Source: Catellatospora sp. TT07R-123 (lineage in GTDB: Bacteria; Actinomycetota; Actinomycetes; Mycobacteriales; Micromonosporaceae). From it: a DNA stretch of 64,000 nt. Below, one piece after another: positions 43,789-51,919 of this stretch (position 1 is its first letter; every line of letters starts with the position of its first letter). Under the pieces are notes generated by a model, which did not search any database, was not told where the DNA came from, and was given only the letters and a program-made list of their open reading frames with translations. Both the position numbers and the translations under genes were made by a program. Location: NCBI RefSeq assembly GCF_018327705.1, contig NZ_BNEM01000001.1, positions 992,001 to 1,056,000 on the forward strand, given 5' to 3'.

Positions 43789-45146
43789 CGCGTGCCGTCC
43801 TTGTCGTCGGGATGGCGCTGCTCGTAGCGCAGGTGGTCGGCGCGCCGGTCGCGGTAGTGGCGGTCGCGCTCGTTGTCGAGTTCGGTCAGCATCTGGGCCT
43901 GGAACGCCCGCCGGTGCGCGTTCAGGTCGGCGGCGGCCCGGTCGACCTGCAACTGCACCCGGTCGTGGTAGCGCACCCGCTGGGCCTGCTCGGACAGGCG
44001 CCGCCCGTAGATCGACGCCCCGGCCAGCAGCTTCATGCCCAGCGGGATGAGGTCGATGGCCAGCAGCAGGATCCGCAGCAGCCACGGGATCACCACCAGT
44101 TCGGTGCTGCCGGGATGGGCGGCCCGGAAGTCGCGGAACGCCTGCTCCTGACGCAGCCACCCGGCCGGCTGGCCGCGCTGGGCGTCGGCCTCGGCGATCG
44201 CCGGGTCGGCCAGCAGCGCCCGGTGCTCCACCGAGGTCTCGTCGGCCAGCGCACTCTGCTTGGCCTGGAGGTCCCGGTCGCCCTTCTCCTGGTCGGCCAG
44301 GGCCCGGTTCAGCGCCTTCTGCGCGTTGTTCTTCGCATCCAGAGCCGTGCGCCAGATCGCGTACAACCGGGCCGCGTACGGGCCGTGTCCGGCGGCGCCG
44401 GAGATGAGCCCCTTGACCTCGCGCTCGTACCGGCCGTACGCCGTGTCCGCCTCGGCGGTCTTGAGCTTGAGTTCATCGCGCCGCGCGCTGACGGCCACGG
44501 CCAGTTTGACCTGCTCGGCGTTCAGGTCGTCCTGCCGAGCCGCGACCACGTGGTCCACGGCGGCGGTGTACGCCGTGAGCCGGTCGGCGCGGATCTGCTC
44601 CTCGATCTCGGGGTGGAACACGATCAGCAGCAGCGCCTCGCTGATCAGGACCGCGATGGTGACCGCCACGACGACGCGCAGCAGGTACACCGGCAGCCGG
44701 ACGACCGGCCACAGCGACCGCGGCCGGCGGCGGGCCTGCCCGGCGACGTCCAGCGGCACCGTCGCGTCGGGGTCGGGCAGGACCCGTGCCGAGATCGGCT
44801 GCCGGTCGGCGTGCTGCTCCACCGCCGACAGGTCCCCGTAGGACGGGTCGACCAGGATGGACCGGTCCACCGCGAAGATGATCGCGCCCCAGAACAGCGC
44901 CGCCGCGACGTACCAGAGCCGGAACTGGCCGGTGATGATGGTGACGTACATGGTGAAGGTCACCGACGCCAGCGCCCCGACCACGAGCACGAGGATGCCG
45001 ACGCTGGCACCGCGATAGGTCTCCACCCGCGAGGCCAGCAGCCCGGGGTCCACGCCGCCGCACCACAGCAGCGCCCGGGTGACCCGGCCGGGCCGGTAGT
45101 CGTCGCCGCGCCGGCGACGGCGGCGCCACGGCCAGTACAGCCTCAC
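43785..45146 (-). CDS. DUF4407 membrane protein with coiled coil
   Basis: GTG 45146 with AAGGG eight bases upstream is chosen; the longer frame runs through promoter sequence. The 453-residue protein has two transmembrane helices at about 47-95 with the DUF4407 signature FAVDRSI after the second, a third near 152-175, a long extramembrane coiled coil (about 190-320, many Glu, Lys and Ala) and a fourth helix near 345-368, then a charged C-terminal helix. The function of the family is unknown. As first gene of a coupled operon with a dynamin-like GTPase it may provide the membrane anchor or sensor. Confidence 0.85.
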   Translation of the reverse strand: MRLYWPWRRRRRRGDDYRPGRVTRALLWCGGVDPGLLASRVETYRGASVGILVLVVGALASVTFTMYVTIITGQFRLWYVAAALFWGAIIFAVDRSILVDPSYGDLSAVEQHADRQPISARVLPDPDATVPLDVAGQARRRPRSLWPVVRLPVYLLRVVVAVTIAVLISEALLLIVFHPEIEEQIRADRLTAYTAAVDHVVAARQDDLNAEQVKLAVAVSARRDELKLKTAEADTAYGRYEREVKGLISGAAGHGPYAARLYAIWRTALDAKNNAQKALNRALADQEKGDRDLQAKQSALADETSVEHRALLADPAIAEADAQRGQPAGWLRQEQAFRDFRAAHPGSTELVVIPWLLRILLLAIDLIPLGMKLLAGASIYGRRLSEQAQRVRYHDRVQLQVDRAAADLNAHRRAFQAQMLTELDNERDRHYRDRRADHLRYEQRHPDDKDGTR

Positions 45147-45233
45147 GATCTGCCCTTCCCCGTGCCCTGGGGCGGGCCGGCCGCCACCCCGAACGGGCTC
45201 CAGAATGGCCGCCGCCGCCACCCGACGTCACCG

Positions 45234-45248
45234 GTTGCCTGTTGCCTG
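45234..45248. promoter_or_regulatory. GTTGCCTGTTGCCTG motif (regulon site A)
   Basis: A direct repeat of GTTGCCTG lies between the divergent DUF4407 operon and the XRE gene. The core GTTGCCTGT recurs in the next divergent region at 47683, so it is probably the XRE regulator's site. Confidence 0.6.
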
Positions 45249-45316
45249 ACCGACACGGCCCACCCGGCGGGCACCCGGCTGCCCGTTCGGTCCTCGGCCC
45301 CCTCGCCTACCGGCTC

Positions 45317-45322
45317 TAAAGT
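45317..45322 (+). promoter_or_regulatory. Candidate -10 box of the XRE gene
   Basis: TAAAGT, a TAnnnT hexamer in GC-rich surroundings, 21 bp before the XRE start codon. Confidence 0.35.
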
Positions 45323-45343
45323 GGAGCGGGGGGTGGGTCGCCG

Positions 45344-46501
45344 ATGTCGGCATTCGGGTACGAGCTGCGTCGCCTGCGTACGGCGGCGGGGCTGTCGCTG
45401 CAAGGGCTGAGCCAGGTCGTGCACTACAACAAGGGCTACCTCAGCCGGGTCGAGACCGGCGAGCGCACCCCGACGACGCAACTCGCCCGCGCCTGCGACG
45501 ACGCGCTGGGCACCGACGGGCGCCTGACCGAACTGCTGCGGGGCACGGCCGCGCCGAGCGCCGCGGCCGCCGACCCCTCGGTCGCGGCCGCCGAGGGCGC
45601 CTGCCTGCCGGTCCTGCCCCCGGCCGCCGACCCGTCGTGGGCGCAGCCGCTGTCCGACGTCCTCGGCGCGACCCGCGCCCTGGGCCAGCGCGCGCCGGTG
45701 CGCACCGTGCTGCCCCCGATGCTGGCCCAGCTGCGCACCCTCAGCGACCTGACCGCACCGCCCGGCGACGGCCGGCACCTGCTCGGCGTCTACGCCCGCT
45801 TCGCCGAGTACACCGGCTGGCTGTACCAGGAGACCGACGACCGCGTCGGGTCCGCCCGCTGGAACGCCCAGGCCCGGCAGCTGGCCCGGCGGGTCGGCGA
45901 CGACAGCCTCGCCGCGTACACCGTGGTCCGCGACGCCGAACTGGCCATGTACAGCGGCGACGCCGCCATGACGATCCGGTACGCGCAGCTGGCCCAGCAC
46001 GATCCGGCCGCCACCGCGCAGACCCGGGTGCTGGCCGCGCACCGCGAAGCGCAGGGCCACGCGCTGGCCTACGACGCCGACCGGATGCGCGCGGCCCTGG
46101 ACCAGGCACTGGCCTGGCAGGAGTCGGGCACCGAGGCGGCCGGGCACGGTTCACGCAGCGTCGGCGACCCGCACGCCGTGACCGCGGGCTGGTGCCACTA
46201 CGAGCTCGGCCGCTACCGGCACGCCGCCGACCAGCTCGAACGCGGCTGGAACAGCATCAGCCCGGACTCGCGCCGCATGCGGGCCATCATCGGCAGCCGC
46301 CTGGCCCTGGCGCACCTGGGCAGCCCCGATCTCGACCGCGCCTGCGAGGTCGGGCGCGAGGCGCTGCGGCTGACCCTGCTGACCGAGTCGGCGACCGCCC
46401 GCGGGCAGCTGCGGCTGCTGGCCCGCGAGCTGCACCGCCGCCGCGGCCACCCGCCCGCCGCGGCGCTGTACACCGAGCTCACGACGCTGCTGCCGCGCTG
46501 A
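45344..46501 (+). CDS. XRE-family regulator with TPR-like C-terminal domain
   Basis: ATG 45344 has a G-rich ribosome site (GGAGCGGGGGG). The 385-residue protein has an N-terminal HTH (LRRLRTAAGLSLQGLSQVV, then YLSRVETGERTPT) and a helical repeat region from about 145 to 385 resembling TPRs (AAGHGSRSVGDPHAVTAGWCHYELGRY). Such regulators read a peptide or small ligand with the TPR part. It is divergent from the DUF4407 operon and convergent with the deoxyribosyltransferase-Nudix gene, whose 3' end it overlaps by 23 bp. It probably controls both sides. Confidence 0.88.
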   Translation: MSAFGYELRRLRTAAGLSLQGLSQVVHYNKGYLSRVETGERTPTTQLARACDDALGTDGRLTELLRGTAAPSAAAADPSVAAAEGACLPVLPPAADPSWAQPLSDVLGATRALGQRAPVRTVLPPMLAQLRTLSDLTAPPGDGRHLLGVYARFAEYTGWLYQETDDRVGSARWNAQARQLARRVGDDSLAAYTVVRDAELAMYSGDAAMTIRYAQLAQHDPAATAQTRVLAAHREAQGHALAYDADRMRAALDQALAWQESGTEAAGHGSRSVGDPHAVTAGWCHYELGRYRHAADQLERGWNSISPDSRRMRAIIGSRLALAHLGSPDLDRACEVGREALRLTLLTESATARGQLRLLARELHRRRGHPPAAALYTELTTLLPR

Positions 46502-47612
46502 CCGGCGGCACCGCCGACAGCACCGCCACGATCATCCCGAGGGTGGTCCAGTCGGTCAGGCCACCGTCGATGATCTGGCCGAACGTCGCCACCTCGACCG
46601 TGGTCCGCTCCCCTTCCGCGGCGTCGCCGTGCACCTGCGTGCAGTCCGCCAGCCCGTCCATCTCCGCCCCGCTCAGCTCCACGCTGAACACGTGCTGACG
46701 GTGCGCCAGCAGGGTCGCCACCGGCTGGCGGGCGCCGTGGGCGCGCAGCCGCCCGCCGTCGACGGCCAGCCCGGTCTCGGTCCCGAACTCGGCCGCCGCC
46801 GCCGCGCACAGGTCGCGCGCGGACGGGTCGGAGCCGCCGGGCAGCTCGTGCACGTACCCGTCGGCGGTCACCGCGGCCGACCGGAACTCGCGCACCAGCA
46901 CCACCCGGGTCTGCAGGAGCACCCCGGCCGGCTGGTACGCCACGACGGCGACCACGTCGGTGCGGCCGATCACGACCTCGTTCGACTTGACCCTGCCCTC
47001 CCCCGCGACGTGCACGTGCGGGTGCACCGCCCACAGGAACGCGCCCGCCCCCGGCGACGCCGACATCGCCCATACCGCCCGCGCGTGGTCGACCCGGTTG
47101 CCCGCCCGCTCCTGCGCCCGCGCCCAGTGCCGGAAACTCGGCGTACGCCACAGCGTCAGCGGCACCTCGGCGTCGACGCCGTCGCGCGGATCGCCGCCCG
47201 CCAGCGCCGCCAGCACCACCTCGGCGGCACGGTCGGCCCCGGCGACACACTCGACACCGTGCCCGCGGGCGAACTCGCGCAGGTCTGCCGACGCGTCCGG
47301 CGCCAGCAGCACGACGCCCCGGCCGCACCCCTGCTGCCGGACCGCCTCCAGCACCTCGGCGCCGCCGTCCCCGTACACCCGGAAGACCACCGCGTCCGCC
47401 TGGTCCCGGCGGGCCGCTACCCAGCTCGGCGGCGTCGCCTCGGCCGAGGGCGCGAACACCGCCAGCCGTCCGGCGCCGCGCCAGCCGCGCCGCAGCGACG
47501 CCACCACCTCGGCGTGCCACCGCGCCGTGCCGGACCCGGCCAGCAGCACGCTGGCCGCCCAGCCGCCCGGCAGCACGTCCTCCGGTCCGACCACCACCGT
47601 CTCACCTGCCAT
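46479..47612 (-). CDS. Fusion of deoxyribosyltransferase-like and degenerate Nudix domains
   Basis: ATG 47612 (MAGETVVV) with GGAGG upstream; the longer frame begins 39 bases earlier without support. In the 377-residue product, residues about 18-135 resemble nucleoside 2-deoxyribosyltransferase-like domains (SVLLAGSG, WHAEVVASLRRGW, ADAVVFRVYGD). About 195-370 has the Nudix layout, with HELPGG near 265. The Nudix box is damaged: the first Glu is absent, REUxEE reads AEFGTE, and few catalytic acids remain. Both domains bind nucleotides, so the protein may sense a nucleotide signal such as an NAD-derived product instead of hydrolysing it. It is convergent with the XRE gene. Confidence 0.72.
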   Translation of the reverse strand: MAGETVVVGPEDVLPGGWAASVLLAGSGTARWHAEVVASLRRGWRGAGRLAVFAPSAEATPPSWVAARRDQADAVVFRVYGDGGAEVLEAVRQQGCGRGVVLLAPDASADLREFARGHGVECVAGADRAAEVVLAALAGGDPRDGVDAEVPLTLWRTPSFRHWARAQERAGNRVDHARAVWAMSASPGAGAFLWAVHPHVHVAGEGRVKSNEVVIGRTDVVAVVAYQPAGVLLQTRVVLVREFRSAAVTADGYVHELPGGSDPSARDLCAAAAAEFGTETGLAVDGGRLRAHGARQPVATLLAHRQHVFSVELSGAEMDGLADCTQVHGDAAEGERTTVEVATFGQIIDGGLTDWTTLGMIVAVLSAVPPVSAAAAS

Positions 47613-47682
47613 GACGCCCCGCCTCCGCTCGCCCTGAACCGATGGCGGCAAGCATCACCCACCGGCGGCCGCACCCGGCGGT

Positions 47683-47717
47683 GTTGCCTGTACCCACCCG
47701 CGACCGGCAACAGGCAC
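47683..47717. promoter_or_regulatory. GTTGCCTGT motif with inverted GGCAACAGGC (regulon site B)
   Basis: GTTGCCTGT at 47683-47691 and GGCAACAGGCAC at 47706-47717 form an inverted pair between the divergent Nudix-fusion and TIR genes. The same core is at 45234. Confidence 0.6.
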
Positions 47718-47743
47718 CGCACCCCGGTCCGGCGGGCGTCGAG

Positions 47744-47749
47744 CACAAT
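47744..47749 (+). promoter_or_regulatory. Candidate -10 box of a leaderless TIR transcript
   Basis: CACAAT lies 8 bp before the GTG start of the TIR gene, which has no ribosome site. The spacing fits a leaderless mRNA. Confidence 0.35.
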
Positions 47750-47757
47750 GGACAGTC

Positions 47758-49056
47758 GTGAAGTCCCTCGCCGTGTTCCACCCCGCCAACGACGCCGGAC
47801 AGCAGCTGCTCGACGACTTCATCCGGCCCCTGTGCACCCGATACGGCCTGCCGGTGCAGGTGATCCCGGCCGGCGCCACCCGCGCCGCGGGCCTGGCCGT
47901 GCAGCTCACCCGTACCTTCGTGGTGTGGGACCTGTCGGTGGAGGGCCCGGAGAACGTCTACGCCGCCATGCCGATGCAGGCGAAGCTGCATCCGCGCAAC
48001 CTGCTGGTCAGCCGCACCCCGCTGCCGCGAAACGTCCTCGGGCAGCACCAGTGCGCGCCGATCCACGGCCACACGTTCCCCAACGAGCTGCTCGGCGAAT
48101 GGCTCGACCGGCACCTGCACGAACACCTGGTCGGCCCGGCCGGGGCCGGAACCTACCCGCGCATGGCCGCCCACTACTGGATGAACGAGCACCCGGCCGA
48201 CTACTTCCTCAGCTTCCGCGGCTCGCACCAGGCGCAGGCCGAGGCCTGGCGGGACCGGTTCGAGGCCGCACACGGTGTGTCGGTGCGCATGGTGCCGCCC
48301 AACGAGTACTCCTACCCCACCGAGGTCGTCACCCGGCAGCAGCTGTGGGAGGGCGTGGCCCGGCTGATGCGCGAGATCCAGGCGACCCGCCGCGCGGTCG
48401 TCCTCCTCAGCGACGACTACTACGACTCGTTCTGGACCGCGTCGGAGCTGCTGGTGCTGCTGTGGCTGGCCTACCGCCCACCGGCACGCGGCAGGCAGGA
48501 CCTGGAACGGCCGGAGGTCCACTTCGCCGCCTCGGCCGCGCGTACCGACCTGGCGCCCCTGGCCGCCGCCCTCGACCACGGCATCCCGATCCCGACGTCG
48601 GACCACGCCCTGCGGCTGGTGTACCTGATCAACAACACCGACCCGGTGACCTCGGCGCCGGAGACCCAGGTGCCGGCTCGCGGCCTGGGCCGCCTCATCG
48701 CCCGCGCCGTCCGCACCCGCTACGGCTACTACCAGCCCGAATTCCAGACCCACGACTTCTGGCACCAGGTCCGGGTGCCCTGCCCGCAGTGCCACCCGCA
48801 CCACCGCCAAGCGGCCGACGTCGACTGGGCGGCGCACATGGCCACGGCCGATGAAGGCCCGGTCGACTACTTCGGCTACTTCGCCGCCGACCCGGCCGAC
48901 CTGGCATCGGGCCGACTGACCTGCCCGGGTTGCGGCAACGGACTGGACATCGCCAATCGGCGCGGCGTACGCACCCTGTGGTCGCCCGTGATGAGCACCG
49001 AGAAGGACCAGGACCGGCCCGCCCTGAACCACCTCCCGCTATGGGAGGTGGTGTGA
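47758..49056 (+). CDS. TIR-domain protein with C-terminal zinc ribbon
   Basis: GTG 47758, apparently leaderless. A 432-residue cytoplasmic protein. Residues 1-125 form an alpha/beta domain of unknown type (AVFHPANDAGQQLLDDF). The TIR domain spans about 147-260: box 1 DYFLSFRGSH (148-157) matches the classic plant-type box, and the catalytic helix SDDYYDSFWTASELL carries Glu 230 in the FWxxxE motif, as in NAD-cleaving TIRs. A four-cysteine zinc ribbon (Cys 342, 345, 389, 392) follows. TIR NADases mediate abortive infection in bacteria. The neighbouring degenerate Nudix fusion could sense or bind the product; that is inference. Confidence 0.85.
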   Translation: MKSLAVFHPANDAGQQLLDDFIRPLCTRYGLPVQVIPAGATRAAGLAVQLTRTFVVWDLSVEGPENVYAAMPMQAKLHPRNLLVSRTPLPRNVLGQHQCAPIHGHTFPNELLGEWLDRHLHEHLVGPAGAGTYPRMAAHYWMNEHPADYFLSFRGSHQAQAEAWRDRFEAAHGVSVRMVPPNEYSYPTEVVTRQQLWEGVARLMREIQATRRAVVLLSDDYYDSFWTASELLVLLWLAYRPPARGRQDLERPEVHFAASAARTDLAPLAAALDHGIPIPTSDHALRLVYLINNTDPVTSAPETQVPARGLGRLIARAVRTRYGYYQPEFQTHDFWHQVRVPCPQCHPHHRQAADVDWAAHMATADEGPVDYFGYFAADPADLASGRLTCPGCGNGLDIANRRGVRTLWSPVMSTEKDQDRPALNHLPLWEVV

Positions 49057-49177
49057 GCAGCACCCCTTGCCCAGATCCTCTGGTCACACTGCGATGGGCC
49101 CTGCGAGACCCTGGGCAGCGGCAGAACCGTGGCAGAAGCGACGCCGGCAACCGCGCGCCCGCATGAGGTGACACACG

Positions 49178-49516
49178 TCACTCATTGTTGCTGCTCCGCT
49201 TGCCCTCCCAGCGCAGCCTGACGGTCAGGCTGCCTTCAGCGGCGGTCTTGGCGATCACCGCCCCAGCCTCTGCGGTCAGGCGTACGCCGAACTCCAACTC
49301 GATCTCGTCGGGGTCGAGGTCGCCCTGCCGGAACGTGCGGAGGGCCTCGACCGCGGCGTCACGCGCCTGGCCGAGCGCCTCGCCGAAAGCGCGCCCGACC
49401 ACGACGATGGCCTTACCCCGAGGCGAGGCCCGCTGGGGTCCGGTCGGCATGTCCAACACCTCGCCCTCGACGTACACATGACCTCCGTCGGCGGTGCTGA
49501 ACTCGAGTATCGGCAT
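49178..49516 (-). CDS. Trypco1 / CU044_2847-family small protein
   Basis: ATG 49516 follows AAAGGA. The 112-residue protein opens with strands ILEFSTADGGHVYVEGEV, has a central helix (GRAFGEALGQARDAAVEALRTF) and ends with ELEFGVRLTAEAGAVIAKTAAEGSLTVRLRW. This EFGV(K/R)L-AEAG-AKT pattern marks the CU044_2847 family, also called Trypco1 because it co-occurs with trypsin-like proteases in actinobacterial conflict operons. Here too a trypsin-like gene is found, six genes upstream. It may be a protease substrate or adaptor. It is the last gene of the operon. Confidence 0.88.
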   Translation of the reverse strand: MPILEFSTADGGHVYVEGEVLDMPTGPQRASPRGKAIVVVGRAFGEALGQARDAAVEALRTFRQGDLDPDEIELEFGVRLTAEAGAVIAKTAAEGSLTVRLRWEGKRSSNNE

Positions 49517-49532
49517 CGAGGATCCTTTCTAA

Positions 49533-50870
49533 TCAGGGGGCATGGGCGACGCACTGCGAACTCCAGCTTTCGCTTTGCTGGGGAGGATGGAAGGGCCGGC
49601 TCAGTTCTTCAAGCTGACGGAGCAGGCCTTTCAGTTCAGCCTTGCCTGCAACGAATTCGAGGACGGCCCGCTCGAACGCGGCGGCCAGTTCCGGAGGCAT
49701 CGTGTCGGACGCGTCGAGGCAGAGCGTGCTCGCGTTGGCGAGAGCGGCGAGCTTGTCGTTGATCAGGCCATGGTCGCCATCGGCCGGAACCGCCGATGCT
49801 CCGCCCTGTTCGAACCAGAGCCGCTGCGCACCTGCCGCAGGTGTCAGATATCGCAGAAGTTCGACGGCATTCTGGTCGTCGGTCATCAGCGCGGCGAAGT
49901 CGGATGAGACCTCGAAGACCTTGGAGCCTTGCCGGCTCTCGGACTCCGGGAATGGGAAGAAATCGAAGCTGGCACGAGCTCCAGGGCTGCCTGCGGGCGA
50001 TTCGGGCGCGCCCACGGCCGGCGACCCGGAGGCTGCCAGCAGGCCGGCCATAAAGGAGCCTTGATGATGGAACCGGCAACGCCGCTGCAGGAGAGGCGTG
50101 CCGGCCACGTCGTAAGTGGTGAGGAGCGCACCTGTGCGCCCACCGAGAACCATATTCTCGGGCGCGAAGAGCCCGCCGAACGTCTCCCATGCCTTTTCGA
50201 CACTCGGCGATGTCCAGGAGAGGCGGCCCGAGGCCCAGTCGGCGTACTCGCCGGGTCCGGCCTGGTGCAACAGGATGTCCTCGATCCAGTCTGTTCCCGC
50301 CCAGCCGGCCTGCGAGGTGGCACCCAGACCTATGCACCAGCCCGCGCGGTCGCGCAGGGCCGACGCGGCGGCGGCGGCCGAACGGAGCTCGCTCCAGTTG
50401 GCCGGTGGGTGCTGAACGAACTCCTGATCTACGCGAGGATCGAACCAGACGATGCTCTTCAACGTGGTCTTGACGGCGATCGCGTAGGGCCGGTTCGCGT
50501 CGCGCAGCATGCGGTTCGGCGAGTCCTCAGGCGCTGTCTCCAGGAACTCGAGTGAGCGGAACTCCGCTTGGTGGGCTGCCAGGTCCCCCGCGGACGGCAT
50601 GATCACCACGTCCGGCGACTGCCCTTCCTCGATCAGCGAGCGCAGGGCCTGCGAGACGTCTCGGGTGCCCTGGTAGTCGACTTCGACACCGTGCTGTGCC
50701 CCGAACTCGTCCAGGACCGCTTGGAAGACCTGCTGCTCGCCGCCGGTCCAGGAGCCCAGAACCACCAGCTTTCCAGGAGCGCCGCCGGTGTTGCAGCCCG
50801 TCAGGCCGGCCATTGCCATGATCACTGCTGTCAGCATCCCCACCGGATGCGGCCGCACTCGCACGGTCAC
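49533..50870 (-). CDS. Solute-binding lipoprotein (family 1-like)
   Basis: GTG 50870 overlaps the upstream stop by GTGA. The 445-residue protein has a lipoprotein signal (MAMAGLTGC) and a type II periplasmic-binding fold: KLVVLGSWTGGEQQVFQAVL, later PDVVIMPSAGDLAAH and AYAIAVKTTLKSIVWFDP. It resembles sugar/peptide family-1 binding proteins. No permease or ABC ATPase is nearby, so it is probably a ligand receptor, not an import component. The next gene upstream encodes a membrane protein with extracellular domains that could receive the signal, as GlnX does from GlnH in mycobacteria. Confidence 0.88.
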   Translation of the reverse strand: MTVRVRPHPVGMLTAVIMAMAGLTGCNTGGAPGKLVVLGSWTGGEQQVFQAVLDEFGAQHGVEVDYQGTRDVSQALRSLIEEGQSPDVVIMPSAGDLAAHQAEFRSLEFLETAPEDSPNRMLRDANRPYAIAVKTTLKSIVWFDPRVDQEFVQHPPANWSELRSAAAAASALRDRAGWCIGLGATSQAGWAGTDWIEDILLHQAGPGEYADWASGRLSWTSPSVEKAWETFGGLFAPENMVLGGRTGALLTTYDVAGTPLLQRRCRFHHQGSFMAGLLAASGSPAVGAPESPAGSPGARASFDFFPFPESESRQGSKVFEVSSDFAALMTDDQNAVELLRYLTPAAGAQRLWFEQGGASAVPADGDHGLINDKLAALANASTLCLDASDTMPPELAAAFERAVLEFVAGKAELKGLLRQLEELSRPFHPPQQSESWSSQCVAHAP

Positions 50871-51919
50871 CGCTGGTACTCCCGAAGGCGTGGCACGAGG
50901 CCGAGAACTGATGAGATCGTGGCGAGCACGGCGAGAAGGCTGGTCCAGCCGATGCTCCCGCTCGCCACACCTTCCATGATCACCTGCGCCCGCGTGAAGT
51001 CCGGCACCGAGACCTTCGCCTTCACGCCCCCTGCCGTCGAAACAGGCTGATCCAGCAGACACTTCGGGCACTGGCCCTCGACAACAGGTAGCAGCTGTGC
51101 TTGCGCCGACGCGGCCTGCTGATCGAAGTAGGCGAAATCATGCGTGTACTTTCGTTCCTCCCGCAATTGGTCGCCCGCCAGCCATGGTGTGGCTGCGACG
51201 ACGCCGACCGCCAGCACTAGCGCGGTGGCTGCCACGAAGAGCAGGCTCAGGAGCCGACGGAAGCGCCGGGCCAGCAGGATCTGAACTCCCACCAACCCGC
51301 ACAGGAACATGACTACCGGAAGCAACCACAGCACCCACGTGAGCTGGCTCTCCGGTCCGGCGGCCAAGATCTCGTCGTAGGCATTCGCATTGCTGTGGAG
51401 CAGCTCTTTGAGCTTCGGAAGTATCTCCAGATAGAGCAGGTGCGAGGCGTAACTCAGATAGGCGGCCGCAAGCGCCTGGGCATCGATTCGCAGGTAGGAT
51501 TCGACTTTTCCTGCCAGCGCCAGATAACTGATGAGCAGTCCTTGCGTGAGCTGGATATTCCGGCTCTCGGCCGTGTCGGCGACGCTGTGCTCGGCCAGTT
51601 GTGCCAGGCGCCGGCCTGCGGTCGCCACCGCGTTCTCGTATCCGACTCCACGTCCGAGCACCTCGACCGATTGATCGTCGAAGCTGGCGACCAACGCACG
51701 GTCGGCCCTGATCAGCGACTCCTGAGTCAGCGCGATGAGGCGCTGCGACTTGACGATGTGATCGATGGCGTCGGTCGCGTCCTGGACCCGCTGGACAGCA
51801 AGGGCCGGACCGATCAGGGTCAGCACGCCGGTCGCCACCAACCCGGCCAGCAGCAGCCGCAGCATGCGAGCTGTGGTCCAGTACCCAGGTGCTGTGCCGG
51901 TCAGACCGAGTCGCCTCAT
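50867..51919 (-). CDS. Four-helix membrane sensor (GlnX-like layout)
   Basis: A 350-residue protein with start overlapping the VWA stop by ATGA. Helix 1 (about 19-41) is followed by about 155 extracellular, mostly helical residues (QRVQDATDAIDHIVKSQRL ... ILPKLKELLHSN). Helices 2 and 3 (about 198-219 and 228-247) are a hairpin, followed by a second outer segment with a CPKC pair (about 288-291) and helix 4 (about 320-342). The outer four-helix-bundle look is that of chemoreceptor-type ligand domains. Its position between a binding lipoprotein and a PknG-like kinase mirrors mycobacterial GlnX (Rv0412c). No sequence identity is claimed. Confidence 0.75.
   Translation of the reverse strand: MRRLGLTGTAPGYWTTARMLRLLLAGLVATGVLTLIGPALAVQRVQDATDAIDHIVKSQRLIALTQESLIRADRALVASFDDQSVEVLGRGVGYENAVATAGRRLAQLAEHSVADTAESRNIQLTQGLLISYLALAGKVESYLRIDAQALAAAYLSYASHLLYLEILPKLKELLHSNANAYDEILAAGPESQLTWVLWLLPVVMFLCGLVGVQILLARRFRRLLSLLFVAATALVLAVGVVAATPWLAGDQLREERKYTHDFAYFDQQAASAQAQLLPVVEGQCPKCLLDQPVSTAGGVKAKVSVPDFTRAQVIMEGVASGSIGWTSLLAVLATISSVLGLVPRLREYQR

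Noticed and set aside
38401-43827. A 1808-residue open frame on the plus strand
   Set aside because: It is antisense to the ASKHA ATPase and dynamin genes, which have clear motifs. Its composition (repeated Gln, Arg, Gly and His) is the normal shadow of GC-rich coding DNA.
49533-50870. ABC importer component
   Set aside because: No permease or ATPase gene lies near the binding lipoprotein; a receptor role with the membrane sensor fits better.
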